NCBI RefSeq assembly: GCF_003627815.1
Contig: NZ_CP032698.1
Coordinates: 1 to 64,000 of the forward strand
Direction: 5' to 3'
Origin: Streptomyces hundungensis
GTDB lineage: Bacteria; Actinomycetota; Actinomycetes; Streptomycetales; Streptomycetaceae
Length of the DNA: 64,000 bases
Position 1 is the first letter of the stretch, and the number at the start of each line of letters is the position of its first letter. Made by a program: the position numbers and the translations under genes. This document shows positions 33,672 through 42,058 of this stretch, piece by piece. The notes beneath the pieces are model-generated. The model did no database searches. It worked only from the letters and a program-made list of their open reading frames with translations, and was not told where the DNA came from.

Positions 33672-34403
33672 ATGCCCTCCACCGCCAACCGCGCCCGCCT
33701 TGTGGGCACCGCCGAGATCGGCGAAGAGTTCGGTGTGAGCACCGGAAGCGTCACCCTCTGGTACAACAACCGGGCCACCACGGGATTCCCGGACACCGTC
33801 GGCACGAAGGGCCGGGCACGCCAGTGGGAATACGGCGCGGTCAGTGACTGGTTCGCAGCCAAGGAGAAGCCCCGCCTTCAGGAGGCCGGCGCGGCGATCG
33901 CCGGCGACCCGGACGAGCTCCTCAACGCCACTCAGGTCGCCAAGGCCCTCGGCTACAAGAACGCCAACCAGATCACCAACTACCTGCGCAACAACCCCGG
34001 CTACTTCCCCGAGCCCGACGTCGTCGAAGAGCTCGGCACGGCCGATCGCCCATGGACCCGTAAGCAATGGCGGCGCTCCACCGTCGCCGAGTGGGCTGCT
34101 ACGCGCCGCGGGAAAGGAAACCGGCGCGACCTTGCCCGTGAAGCGACTCTGCCCGACGTATCTCCCGAGGGCGATGCCGACGAGCTCTTGGCCGCCCCCG
34201 CCGCGGCCGCACTCCTCGGGTACAAGAACACTGCCAGTTTCAGCAGTTCCCTGTCGCAGGGGAATCTCCCCCTCCTCAAGGAGACGGACGGGATCCTGCC
34301 CGCCGCTCGCGGAAGCAGCCCAGCCTGGACCAGGCGCCGTATCCTCGAACAGGCCACAGAGCGCTCGAACAGAATCAGAAGGACTTCGTCCCCCGCAGGG
34401 TGA
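33672..34403 (+). CDS. Protein with three MerR/excisionase-like HTH repeats
   Basis: 243 aa composed of three similar modules: LVGTAEIGEEFGVSTGSVTLW, LLNATQVAKALGYKNANQITN (residue about 79 on) and LLAAPAAAALLGYKNTASFSS (about 172 on). Each is followed by a short wing with aromatic residues. Single modules of this type bind DNA in excisionases and plasmid regulators; three in one chain suggest binding to a repeated site. The ATG at 33672 has only a weak site (GGATC). Its variant shared promoter ties it to the ParB-like and SSB operons. Confidence 0.7.
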   Translation: MPSTANRARLVGTAEIGEEFGVSTGSVTLWYNNRATTGFPDTVGTKGRARQWEYGAVSDWFAAKEKPRLQEAGAAIAGDPDELLNATQVAKALGYKNANQITNYLRNNPGYFPEPDVVEELGTADRPWTRKQWRRSTVAEWAATRRGKGNRRDLAREATLPDVSPEGDADELLAAPAAAALLGYKNTASFSSSLSQGNLPLLKETDGILPAARGSSPAWTRRRILEQATERSNRIRRTSSPAG

Positions 34404-34474
34404 CGTACAGACACGGTGTCTGGTCAGGGTTGTTGATGCCCAGGCGGGCCAGAACACCGTCCGGTGGCCGGCAC

Positions 34475-34520
34475 GGAGGAGTCGCCAACTCCTCCCCCGC
34501 GGCGGCACACGCCGCCGCGG
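34475..34520. terminator. Two tandem hairpins
   Basis: GGAGGAGT (34475-34482) pairs with ACTCCTCC (34488-34495), and CCGCGGCGG (34497-34505) pairs with CCGCCGCGG (34512-34520). Both are perfect with 5-6-base loops, 70-115 bases after the HTH gene. The 400 bases from here to the MurG-like gene contain no convincing gene. Confidence 0.6.
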
Positions 34521-34921
34521 ACCGGCCACTGCGAGCCCACACACAAGGCGACCGGGTATGACCAAGCTTTCGTGCTTGGATGCGGACTGCTGGCCCGTGC
34601 GTGCGGCAAGCCCTGAGTTCTCCTGCCATACGGCCGGAGACGAGAAGGCCCTGGATCACCGACTTCACGGCTGGCCGGGCGGTTGTTTTTGGGGCGGACG
34701 GCAGACTCAACATCCGCATGCCGCAGGGGATCAGGACCCGGGGTGGTGGAGGTGTGAGGTCAGGCGGGGCGCGCGGAGGACATCGTGGCGGGGCCGAGGA
34801 GATGGTGGCCCGCGCGAAGTGGCGCAGCGCGCGGCTGGGGTGTGGGAGGCTCTGTGATCTGGCCTCGCGTGCGGGGGCGCAGCCTGATTCGGTGATCTTG
34901 ACGTCGGACTGGAGTTCTTCT

Positions 34922-36109
34922 GTGGCCGGTACCTCCTCCCCTCCTACGGCCGGCAGGCCGTTTCGTCTGCTCGTAACGGGAGGCGGCACGGGCGGACATA
35001 CGTATCCGGCACTCACTGCGGTACGCACGTTGCGAGCGCGGTTGGCTGCGGACGGACGGGCGCTGGAGGTTCTGTGGGTGGGGCAGGCCGACAGTCTGGA
35101 GTCCCGGGTGGCCGCCGCGGAGGGTATTGAGTTTGCCTCTGTCGCGGTGGGCAAGATTCGGCGGTCGAGTAATCCGCTGAAGATGGTCTCGCCAGCGAAC
35201 GTGGCGGACATGAGCCGGGTCCCGCTCGGGGTCCTTCAGGCCCGCAAGGTCATCGCGCGGTTCGGCCCCGATGTGGTGCTGGCGACCGGCGGCTATGTCG
35301 CGGTCCCGGTCGGTGTGGCCGCGACGCGGCTGTGCCGGGTGCCGCTGGTGGTGCACGAGCAGACGGTCCGGCTCGGGCTGGCGAATCGCACGCTCGCCGG
35401 GGCGGCGACCCGGATCGCCGTGTCGTCGGAGTCCACCCTGGCGCTGCTGCCGGAATCGGTTCAGGGCGCGGCCGCGGTGACGGGGAACCCCGTGCGGCCG
35501 GAAGTGTTGAGGGGGCAGGCCGGGAAGGCATTCGAGGCGCTACCGCTGCACGGCTTCGACCGTCGCCTGCCGACGGCCTACGTAACCGGGGGTGCGCAGG
35601 GCTCCCGGCAGATCAACGAACTGGTCGCAGAGCTGCTGCCGTGGCTGCTGGGCCACGCCAACGTGATCCACCAGTGCGGGCCCGACAACCTGGACGGCCT
35701 GCGCCGCCAAACCGCGGACCTGTCACCTGTATTGGCGGGCCGCTATCACTTGACCGCCTACGTCGGCGCGGAGCTGCCCGATGTGCTGGCGCTGGCCGAC
35801 GTGGTGATCTCGCGCAGCGGCGCCGGGACGATCGCGGAACTCACCGCGCTCGGCAAGGCCGCGGTCTTCATTCCGCTCGCCACGGCGGCCGGCAACGAGC
35901 AGGCGCACAACGCCCAGCACCTGGAGCGGGCCGGGGCAGCCGTGGCCCTGGTCGGCGAGGTGACGATGCAGCGCCTGCGCGAGACGGTCGCCCCGCTGCT
36001 CACCGATCCGCGAGCGCGGGCCGATATGGCAGAGCGGGCCCGCGCGCACGGGCGACCTGATGCCGCCGAGCGGCTCGTGGATATCGTGCTGGCCGCAGCC
36101 GGGAACTGA
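34922..36109 (+). CDS. MurG-like UDP-GlcNAc glycosyltransferase
   Basis: 395 aa, close to MurG length. The N-domain has VTGGGTGGHTYPAL and VVLATGGYVAVPVG, LVVHEQTVRLGLANR (the HEQ motif). The C-domain has AYVTGGAQGSRQINEL, HQCGPDNL, VISRSGAGTIAELTALGKAAVFIPL and GNEQAHNAQHL, which bind the UDP-sugar. MurG adds GlcNAc to lipid I. Outside the cell-division cluster and next to sugar-modifying genes, this copy more likely glycosylates another acceptor. The GTG at 34922 follows GGAG at 34911-34914. It is convergent with the phosphatase gene. Confidence 0.85.
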   Translation: MAGTSSPPTAGRPFRLLVTGGGTGGHTYPALTAVRTLRARLAADGRALEVLWVGQADSLESRVAAAEGIEFASVAVGKIRRSSNPLKMVSPANVADMSRVPLGVLQARKVIARFGPDVVLATGGYVAVPVGVAATRLCRVPLVVHEQTVRLGLANRTLAGAATRIAVSSESTLALLPESVQGAAAVTGNPVRPEVLRGQAGKAFEALPLHGFDRRLPTAYVTGGAQGSRQINELVAELLPWLLGHANVIHQCGPDNLDGLRRQTADLSPVLAGRYHLTAYVGAELPDVLALADVVISRSGAGTIAELTALGKAAVFIPLATAAGNEQAHNAQHLERAGAAVALVGEVTMQRLRETVAPLLTDPRARADMAERARAHGRPDAAERLVDIVLAAAGN

Positions 36110-36130
36110 CCCGACGGCGCGCCGGGAGCA

Positions 36131-36571
36131 TCACGGCAGGTGGGGCGCGGCGCCGGCCTCGATGATCGCCGCGCATTCGGTGAAGTCCTGCATGGGCTTG
36201 CCCATTGGGTCGGGGACGTCCTGGCCGTCGTCGAGGTATAGCCGCATCTTGTCGCTGTTCTGCGGGCCGCCGATGTCGTGGAGCCGCTCAAGGACCGAGC
36301 GGTCCATGGCAAGGACGACGTCGGCCCAGTCGATGAGGGTGTAGTCGACCTGGGCCGGGTGGTGGCCGGTGAGGTCGTAGTCGAGCGCCCTGGCCGCTTT
36401 GACCATGTTGGGGTGTGCCGGGCCGCCGACCCATTTGTCGATCAGGCCTGCCGAGCGGACCTCCAGCGCGTCACCGCCCTGGACACCGAGGACGAGGGCG
36501 GCGAACGGACTGCGGCAGTAGTTGCCCAGACACACCGTCAGGATGCGTCGCGGTCGTACGGATGCGGTCAT
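36131..36571 (-). CDS. Low-molecular-weight protein tyrosine phosphatase
   Basis: 146 aa. The P-loop CLGNYCRS (Cys 14, Arg 20) and the catalytic DP in DVPDPMG are intact. Members dephosphorylate tyrosine-kinase partners, often in exopolysaccharide loci, or arginine residues. The ATG at 36571 overlaps the stop of the aminotransferase gene, and it is the last gene of the 39.7-36.1 kb operon. No kinase was seen nearby. Confidence 0.9.
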   Translation of the reverse strand: MTASVRPRRILTVCLGNYCRSPFAALVLGVQGGDALEVRSAGLIDKWVGGPAHPNMVKAARALDYDLTGHHPAQVDYTLIDWADVVLAMDRSVLERLHDIGGPQNSDKMRLYLDDGQDVPDPMGKPMQDFTECAAIIEAGAAPHLP

Positions 36572-37710
36572 CGGTGGACTCCGGTCGCGTCGAGGGCCAG
36601 CTGGAGAGTGGAGGCGACATAGCGAATGTCGTCGCCGGTCAGATGCTGATGGAACGGAAGGGTCATGATCTCGCCGCCGAGCCGCTCGGTGACGGGCAGC
36701 GGCCGGTGCCAGGCCTTGAACGCGTGCTGAGTGTGGTTGGGCGGGTAATGCACGCCCACCGCGACCCCCTGCTCGCGCATGAACCGCCATACCCCGTCTC
36801 GGTCGGGGACCCTCACCACGGCGAGGTGCGGCACGCAGTGGTCCACGTCGACGTCCACCAGGGCGACGCCGGGGATGCCGCTCAGCGCGGTCCGGTAGGT
36901 GCGCCACAGGTGTCTGCGGACGCTCTCGGCCGTCGCGAAGTGCGCGAGCTGAGTGGAGCCGATCGCCGCGTTGATCGCGGACATCTGGTAGCGGAACGCG
37001 CCGGGCTCGGTGACCTGGTAGGCGGTGGACGCGGCCCGCTGGGATGCGGACTCGACGACCCCCAGCAGCCGCAGGTGCCTGAGCCGGTAGGCCTCTTCGC
37101 GGGTGCGGGGGATGATCGCGCCGCCCTGGCCGCAGGTCAGGTTCTTGATGGGGCCGAAGCTGAAGCACGTCAGCCGCCCTGTGGCGCCGACCCGCTTGGG
37201 TCCCTGGTGGGAGCCGAAAGCGTGGGCCGCGTCTTCAACGACGGTGATGCCCCGCTCGGCGAGGAGCCCGTCCAATGAGCTCAGGTCGACGGCTCGCCCG
37301 CCGTACAGGACGGGCAGCACGGCGGCGGTGGTGTCCGTGAGAGCGTCCAGGACGGCCGGGGCGTCCATGCACAGGGTGTCGGGGTTCACCTCGGCGAAAC
37401 GGGGGCGGGCGCCGGCGTGGAGGATCGCCTGGATCGTGGCGCAGAACGTCAGGGACGGAACGACGACCTCTTGGCCCGCGGTGACGCCGGCGACCAGGAG
37501 AGCGAGGTGGAGGGCTGCGGTGCCCGAGGACACGGCGATCGCGTCCGGCACGTCGAGCAGACGCGCGACACCGTCTTCGAACTCCTCGACGACGCTGGTG
37601 TGGCCGTAGTGGCCGCTGGCCAGCACCTCGGCCACAGCGACGTGTTCGGTGCCGTACAGGTAGGGGGAGGCGTTGCGTCCGGCGCCCGGCCGGGGCGGGG
37701 TCGCGGTCAC
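36568..37710 (-). CDS. DegT/DnrJ/EryC1 family sugar aminotransferase
   Basis: 380 aa PLP enzyme. Seen: VAVSSGTAALHLALLVAG, VVPSLTFCATIQAIL, VVEDAAHAFGS and the PLP lysine in SFGPIKNLTCGQGGA (about 187). The C-terminal PPNHTQHAF segment lines the active site. It transaminates a keto-sugar nucleotide, which the dehydratase-like product of 38725 could supply. GTG start overlaps the ATP-grasp stop (GTGA), giving tight coupling. Confidence 0.9.
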   Translation of the reverse strand: MTATPPRPGAGRNASPYLYGTEHVAVAEVLASGHYGHTSVVEEFEDGVARLLDVPDAIAVSSGTAALHLALLVAGVTAGQEVVVPSLTFCATIQAILHAGARPRFAEVNPDTLCMDAPAVLDALTDTTAAVLPVLYGGRAVDLSSLDGLLAERGITVVEDAAHAFGSHQGPKRVGATGRLTCFSFGPIKNLTCGQGGAIIPRTREEAYRLRHLRLLGVVESASQRAASTAYQVTEPGAFRYQMSAINAAIGSTQLAHFATAESVRRHLWRTYRTALSGIPGVALVDVDVDHCVPHLAVVRVPDRDGVWRFMREQGVAVGVHYPPNHTQHAFKAWHRPLPVTERLGGEIMTLPFHQHLTGDDIRYVASTLQLALDATGVHR

Positions 37711-38720
37711 GGTGTCTCCTCGGCTCGGGGCAGCAGGGACTGGTCGCCGGAGGTGAGCGTCTCGGTGTAGTGGGTCAGGAAGATGCCAGGCTGATAGGTG
37801 AGTCGGTCGTGGTCGACGGGACGGTGGAAAAGTCCGTTGACCATCTGGCCGACCAGATCCGCACCCGCGGCCTCGGCCAGGGCGAAGCCGCCGGCGACGC
37901 GCACATTCAGCTCGGTGATCACCACCGGCTCGGGCCCGGTACTGGTGATGAAGCCCTGCACGCAACACAGGCCGGCCGCCCCGACAGCCGTCAGGGTCTG
38001 CCTGACCCGCGCCTCGACGCGGGCGTCGTCGAAGGTGGTGGCGACCGCCGACAGGCCACCCTTGACGAGGTCGCGGCGGCGCAGGATCACCGAGGCCCGT
38101 CCCGCGCGGTCCACCAGGCAATCGGCGGTGAACTCCGCGCCGCGGATGCGCTCCTGGACCAGCGCGTCGGGGACCAGCTCGCACAGGACCCGGGCCTGCT
38201 CGGCGGTGGAACAGAAATAGACGTCCTGCGCCCCATGCCCGCGGCGCGGCTTCACCACCAACTCGTCTGCCACGGAACCGAGTTCGTGGATCTGGTGCGG
38301 CAGGACGCTCCGTGGTGTCGGGATGCCGTGGTTGGTGAGGGCCTTGTGGAAGGCGGCCTTGTCGAGGCAGGTCTGGACGGACGCGGCAGTGGGCAGCCAC
38401 ATGCGTACGCCGTTCTGAGCCAGGGTGCGCTGGGCGGCGAGCAGCGGGATGAGGTCGTTCTCGATGCCGACGACGATGGCGTCGGCGCGGGTTTCGCGGC
38501 ACACCCTGATCATGTGGGCGGCGTAGGCGGGGTGATCCGCGCGCGGGCTGACGCGACCGATGGTGTCGGGAAGCAGGAGGCCGGGGACCAGCGGCTCGGC
38601 GTCGGTGCAGATGAGCTGATGCCCGAGCCGTTGCAGGCTGCGGGTGAGGCCGAAGCCCGGGTTCGCGCCGACGCCGGTGACGACGATGCGGCGGGCCCGA
38701 GCGGTCTTCTGCGCGGCCAT
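37707..38720 (-). CDS. ATP-grasp enzyme
   Basis: 337 aa. N-terminal Rossmann-like part (VVTGVGANPGFGLTRSLQRLG) followed by an ATP-grasp core: DKAAFHKALTNHGIPTPRS, LVVKPRRGHGAQDV, LVQERIRGAEFTAD and the metal-binding ITELNVRVAGGFAL. Such CarB/PylC-like proteins activate a carboxylate as acyl phosphate and join it to an amine or thiol. Between an aminotransferase and a sugar dehydratase, an aminoacyl or acyl transfer onto an amino sugar is a reasonable inference. Start ATG 38720; a 4-base gap to the upstream gene. Confidence 0.85.
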   Translation of the reverse strand: MAAQKTARARRIVVTGVGANPGFGLTRSLQRLGHQLICTDAEPLVPGLLLPDTIGRVSPRADHPAYAAHMIRVCRETRADAIVVGIENDLIPLLAAQRTLAQNGVRMWLPTAASVQTCLDKAAFHKALTNHGIPTPRSVLPHQIHELGSVADELVVKPRRGHGAQDVYFCSTAEQARVLCELVPDALVQERIRGAEFTADCLVDRAGRASVILRRRDLVKGGLSAVATTFDDARVEARVRQTLTAVGAAGLCCVQGFITSTGPEPVVITELNVRVAGGFALAEAAGADLVGQMVNGLFHRPVDHDRLTYQPGIFLTHYTETLTSGDQSLLPRAEETP

Positions 38721-38724
38721 GGGG

Positions 38725-39735
38725 TCACGCTCCCGTGGGAGAGGAGTCGACAGCGAGTTCAGCTTTCGGCGCTGTAGGGTCGCGGTGGGCGGGGGCCCAG
38801 CGGTCCGGGTTGTCGCGGTACCAGCGGACGGTGTCGGCGAGGCCTTCCTTGAGCGTCCGTTCCGGCTCGAAGCCGAGGGCGCGGATCTTCGACCAGTCCA
38901 TCGCGTAGCGGATGTCGTTGGAGCGGCGGTCGGGCACATAAGTGACGGCATCCCAGCCGGCGCCGCACTCGGCCAGCAGCATCCCGGTGAGCTCCCGCGT
39001 CGTCATGTCCGTGCCCCCGCCGATGTTGTAGATCTCGCCGGGTTCCCCGTTGCGCAGCACGAGCTCCAGGGCGGCGCAGTTGTCGTCGACGTGGAGCCAG
39101 TTGCGGACGTGCTCACCTCGGCCGTGCAGCGTGACCTGCTCGCCGCGCAGGAGCCGGGAGATGGAGAGCGGGATGAGTTTCTCGGGGTGCTGGCAGGGCC
39201 CGTAGTTGTTGGAGGAGCGGGTCACGCAGACCGGAACACCGAAGGTCTGGTGGTAGGAGAGCGCGATCAGGTCGCTCGCGGCCTTCGACGCGGCGTAGGG
39301 CACGGTGGGCCGCAGTGGATCGCGTTCGGAGGCGGTTCCGCTGGGCAGTGGGCCGTAGACCTCATCGGTGGAGACGTGCACGAAACGCTCGACGCCGAAG
39401 CGGTGGGCCGCGTCGAGGAGCATCTGCGTGCCCAGAACGTTCGTCATCAGGAACGTGCCGGCCTCGTAGAAGGAACGGTCCACGTGAGACTCGGCTGCCA
39501 GGTGCACGATCACCTGGCTGCGCCGCACGTAGTAGTCCACCAGCTCCTGGTCAAGGATGGTGCCTTTGACGAACGAGAGCCGCGGCGAGTGCAGTTCTTC
39601 GCGGAGGTTCTCGATGTGGCCCGCGTAGGTGAGGGCGTCAAGCACCGTCACTCGCGTGACGTCGTCGGCGCGCAGCAGGCGTTTGACAAGGTGCGATCCG
39701 ATGAACCCGGCGCCGCCGGTCACCAATACGTCCAT
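38725..39735 (-). CDS. dTDP-glucose 4,6-dehydratase-like enzyme
   Basis: 336 aa extended SDR. NAD motif VTGGAGFIGSHLVKRLL, then LAAESHVDRS, HVSTDEVYGPLPS (Thr-Asp-Glu catalytic group), PYAASKAASD (Tyr/Lys) and NNYGPCQHPEKLIP, all RmlB-like. It would give a 4-keto-6-deoxy sugar nucleotide. No RmlA-type nucleotidyltransferase is in view, so the substrate would come from elsewhere. First gene of the four-gene minus-strand operon (dehydratase, ATP-grasp, aminotransferase, phosphatase). Confidence 0.9.
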   Translation of the reverse strand: MDVLVTGGAGFIGSHLVKRLLRADDVTRVTVLDALTYAGHIENLREELHSPRLSFVKGTILDQELVDYYVRRSQVIVHLAAESHVDRSFYEAGTFLMTNVLGTQMLLDAAHRFGVERFVHVSTDEVYGPLPSGTASERDPLRPTVPYAASKAASDLIALSYHQTFGVPVCVTRSSNNYGPCQHPEKLIPLSISRLLRGEQVTLHGRGEHVRNWLHVDDNCAALELVLRNGEPGEIYNIGGGTDMTTRELTGMLLAECGAGWDAVTYVPDRRSNDIRYAMDWSKIRALGFEPERTLKEGLADTVRWYRDNPDRWAPAHRDPTAPKAELAVDSSPTGA

Positions 39736-39960
39736 ATCCCGTAACCCGTCTATGGATTGAGCTGGGAAGCGGCGGCGCGGGGGCCGCCAGGAGAGGGGCT
39801 GGCTCATGGCCACGAGCACGTTTGTTCGCGGGCGGCCACAGGCAGGCCTGTCTGTAGAGCACCACCGGGGCGCGTTGAGGGGAGTGCGGCGCCAGAGGAG
39901 TGCACGTCGCGTGCACAAACTGCACCCGGACGTGCTGGAACCACGGCCCTGTGCTCCCGC

Positions 39961-40470
39961 TCACTGGCCCCGTGCCAGAGGCGGCAGGGTGGGTTGTTCG
40001 CGGATGATTTCGGCATGGGTTCGCTCCCCGCCGGCTGCGCGGAAGGCGGTGTCGACCAGATGCCAGAATTTGCGTCCCGACTTGGTGGGAGCCGACTGCT
40101 GCCACCGCTTTTCCCTGGTCAGGGCCCACATCAGGGTGCCGCCGTCCAGCCTCATGAAGCTGGACAGGTTGACCTTGAGGTCGCTTGTGCTGATCACGCC
40201 CGCGCGGCGCCCGCGCCGGTACCACTCCAGCCACCGATTAAGGGTGAAGAACTTGGGGTCCTCGCCGGGCTTGACCCACGGCTCGTACTGCGAGCTCCAT
40301 GCGGGATCGGTCTCGGGGTCGCGGATGATGTCGGCCAGGAGGTCGCTGTGCACCTGCATGGCCACCAGCTCCTGGCGCTGGCGGTGGTGGCGGTCCGCGA
40401 GCAGCAGATGCGCGGTGCCGAGCGCCGCGACCGTCAAGGAGATCGGGATGGAGGGCGAGCGAGACGACAT
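39961..40470 (-). CDS. DUF6082-like protein, 169 aa
   Basis: An N-terminal hydrophobic stretch (ISLTVAALGTAHLLLA) is followed by HRQRQELVAMQVHSDLLADI, WYRRGRRAGVISTSDL, then LSSFMRLDGGT and FWHLVDTAFRAAG. This looks like the DUF6082 family known from Streptomyces regulatory and RiPP-adjacent loci (from memory). One membrane anchor is possible. ATG at 40470. Confidence 0.55.
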   Translation of the reverse strand: MSSRSPSIPISLTVAALGTAHLLLADRHHRQRQELVAMQVHSDLLADIIRDPETDPAWSSQYEPWVKPGEDPKFFTLNRWLEWYRRGRRAGVISTSDLKVNLSSFMRLDGGTLMWALTREKRWQQSAPTKSGRKFWHLVDTAFRAAGGERTHAEIIREQPTLPPLARGQ

Positions 40471-40546
40471 GGATTTCCTTATGGGCGAAGTGGGTTGGGA
40501 ACAGGAGCCCTGATGCCAGCAGCAGTGCCGGGGCGTCAGTTCTTGC

Positions 40547-40774
40547 TCAGGGGGCGGGTGCGCGGTCGCGCACGGCGACCACCCACGACCGGAAGGCGTC
40601 GCTGCTGCGCGCCGGTGTCAACAGGCCCTCGCGGGACAGCACGATGAAGGCCTCCTTCACGTCACGCATCGGCAGGCCAAGGTCGCGGGCGGTCGGCGCG
40701 AGGAACAGCCGCGTCCCCGCCGGCCACACGCCGCGCACGATCCGCTGCCGTACCCGCTTCGTCACCGGCGTCAC
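40547..40774 (-). CDS. Short GntR-like winged-helix protein, 75 aa
   Basis: It is only the DNA-binding module: VRQRIVRGVWPAGTRLFLAP, then LGLPMRDVKEAFIVLSREGLL, matching a GntR wHTH without effector domain. The GTG at 40774 overlaps the ATP-grasp stop, so it is made with that enzyme. A stand-alone wHTH next to a peptide-maturation enzyme may be a pathway regulator. Confidence 0.65.
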   Translation of the reverse strand: MTPVTKRVRQRIVRGVWPAGTRLFLAPTARDLGLPMRDVKEAFIVLSREGLLTPARSSDAFRSWVVAVRDRAPAP

Positions 40775-41691
40775 AACGCGAGCCGCCGCTCGGCGAGATG
40801 GTCGGCGAGGAAGCGGCTGACGGGCTGCGCGGTGTCGTGCTCCAGCTGCCAGAAGTCGCCGGCAGGGTCGACGCCCTCGAACCACCACGCGCCGTCCGGG
40901 TCGGCCCCGAGGTCGAGGACGAGGTACGTCAGACCGAGCCGCGCGGCGAGGTGGTCCATAGCCGTCTGGATGTCCTCGGGAATCACGGCCACCGGCAGCA
41001 TCGCAGGCGGCTTCACGCCCCGGTCGCGTTCCCACGGCGCGATGTCGTGCAGCGGGACTTCGGCGGCGAACAGCGTGCCGTCGACATAGACGATGCGCAC
41101 GCGGTGAACGCACTCCACGTACTTCTGCACGATGGGAGAGAGAGCGTCTCCGTAGGTCGCGCCCAGGCCGCCACCGGTGCCGGTCATGTGCGGCTCGCCC
41201 CACGACAGGAAGCGGACACCGCCCTTGAACTCGGTCGAAAAGCGCGACAGCGTGTACGGGTCGCGGTCGATCGCGACCGGCAGCGTCGGGAGACCTGCTT
41301 TCGCGGCGGCGATGAGCTGCACGGCCGGGGACTGCACCCGGTAGCGGTCGTCGGGGCTGCCGATCCACAGAATGTCCTCGCGCGTACGCAGCAGCGCTTC
41401 GAGTTGGATCTGCCCGTCCGGGCCCGCCGGGTCCTCGGGCGAGGTGACCGGCGGCCGCCACAGCACGGACACGATGTCATTGGAGTGAGCCGTCACGTCC
41501 TGCACGGTCACCTCGAACCAGGCATCGCCGTCGATAACGCGCGCGCTGAGCATCGCCAGGCCACCGATGTCCGCCGGGTCGATGCGCACCACCTCGACGT
41601 CATTGCTGCGGAGCCGTAGCTGCCGCTCCACGCGGTCGACGCCCAAGTCCTCCACCGCCGCCACCACCAGGACGACGCGCTTGCTCTCCAC
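40771..41691 (-). CDS. MvdD/TgmB-like ATP-grasp (RiPP maturase type)
   Basis: 306 aa. Characteristic are the N-terminal VVRIDPADIGGLAMLSARV, the segment IVSVLWRPPVTSPE, LWIGSPDDRYRVQSPAVQLI, LPTLPVAIDRDP and the C-terminal ATP/Mg part TYLVLDLGADPDGAWWFEGVDP. This pattern is that of ATP-grasp ligases that crosslink or extend ribosomal peptides (graspetide-type) and of RimK-like ligases. GTG at 41691 with GAGGAG upstream. Two methyltransferases and several short genes follow the same strand upstream. Confidence 0.75.
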   Translation of the reverse strand: MESKRVVLVVAAVEDLGVDRVERQLRLRSNDVEVVRIDPADIGGLAMLSARVIDGDAWFEVTVQDVTAHSNDIVSVLWRPPVTSPEDPAGPDGQIQLEALLRTREDILWIGSPDDRYRVQSPAVQLIAAAKAGLPTLPVAIDRDPYTLSRFSTEFKGGVRFLSWGEPHMTGTGGGLGATYGDALSPIVQKYVECVHRVRIVYVDGTLFAAEVPLHDIAPWERDRGVKPPAMLPVAVIPEDIQTAMDHLAARLGLTYLVLDLGADPDGAWWFEGVDPAGDFWQLEHDTAQPVSRFLADHLAERRLAL

Positions 41692-41748
41692 TACATGCTC
41701 CTCAAGAGGTCAACGGACTCAGCACAAAGCCGCAGGGGTGTGCAGGGT

Positions 41749-41947
41749 GCCCGGCCCCGCCGCTATCGAGACACAGCGGGGCCGGGCGCTGCCCGGGACT
41801 GCAATCCGGGGCAGCGACCGCGCGGCGAGGGGCCCGGAGCCGATCCCAAGCTCTGGCGTGCCTGCCGTGCGGTCCAGGGCCCCGGTATCCACTCCAGGGC
41901 CCGTACAGGGGGTGCCGTGCCCGGCCCGGAACCTCGGCCGGGCACGG
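41749..41947. terminator. Cluster of strong hairpins between 41.7 and 42.0 kb
   Basis: GCCCGGCCCCGC (41749-41760) pairs with GCGGGGCCGGGC (41776-41787), and CCGTGCCCGGCC (41915-41926) pairs with GGCCGGGCACGG (41936-41947). Both are perfect 12-bp stems. They fill the 366-base gap between the methyltransferase and the ATP-grasp gene, which otherwise has no gene. They would insulate the two transcription units. Confidence 0.65.
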
Positions 41948-42026
41948 CGGCCGCGGCCGTGACGGGGGCTCAAGGACCATCCCCGCTACGGGGTCCTGAG
42001 CGCGCGGCACACTGCCTGGCGGCCAA

Positions 42027-42048
42027 GGCCCGGGGGACATCCCGGGCC
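42027..42048 (-). terminator. Hairpin after the first methyltransferase
   Basis: GGCCCGGG and CCCGGGCC flank six bases, 11 bases past the methyltransferase stop. Confidence 0.55.
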
Positions 42049-42058
42049 GTCTCGGTGG

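Noticed and set aside
34559..34857. Open frame upstream of the MurG-like gene (MTKLSCLDADCW...)
   Set aside because: No ribosome site and codon use degrades quickly to tryptophan/arginine-rich text; not supported as a gene.
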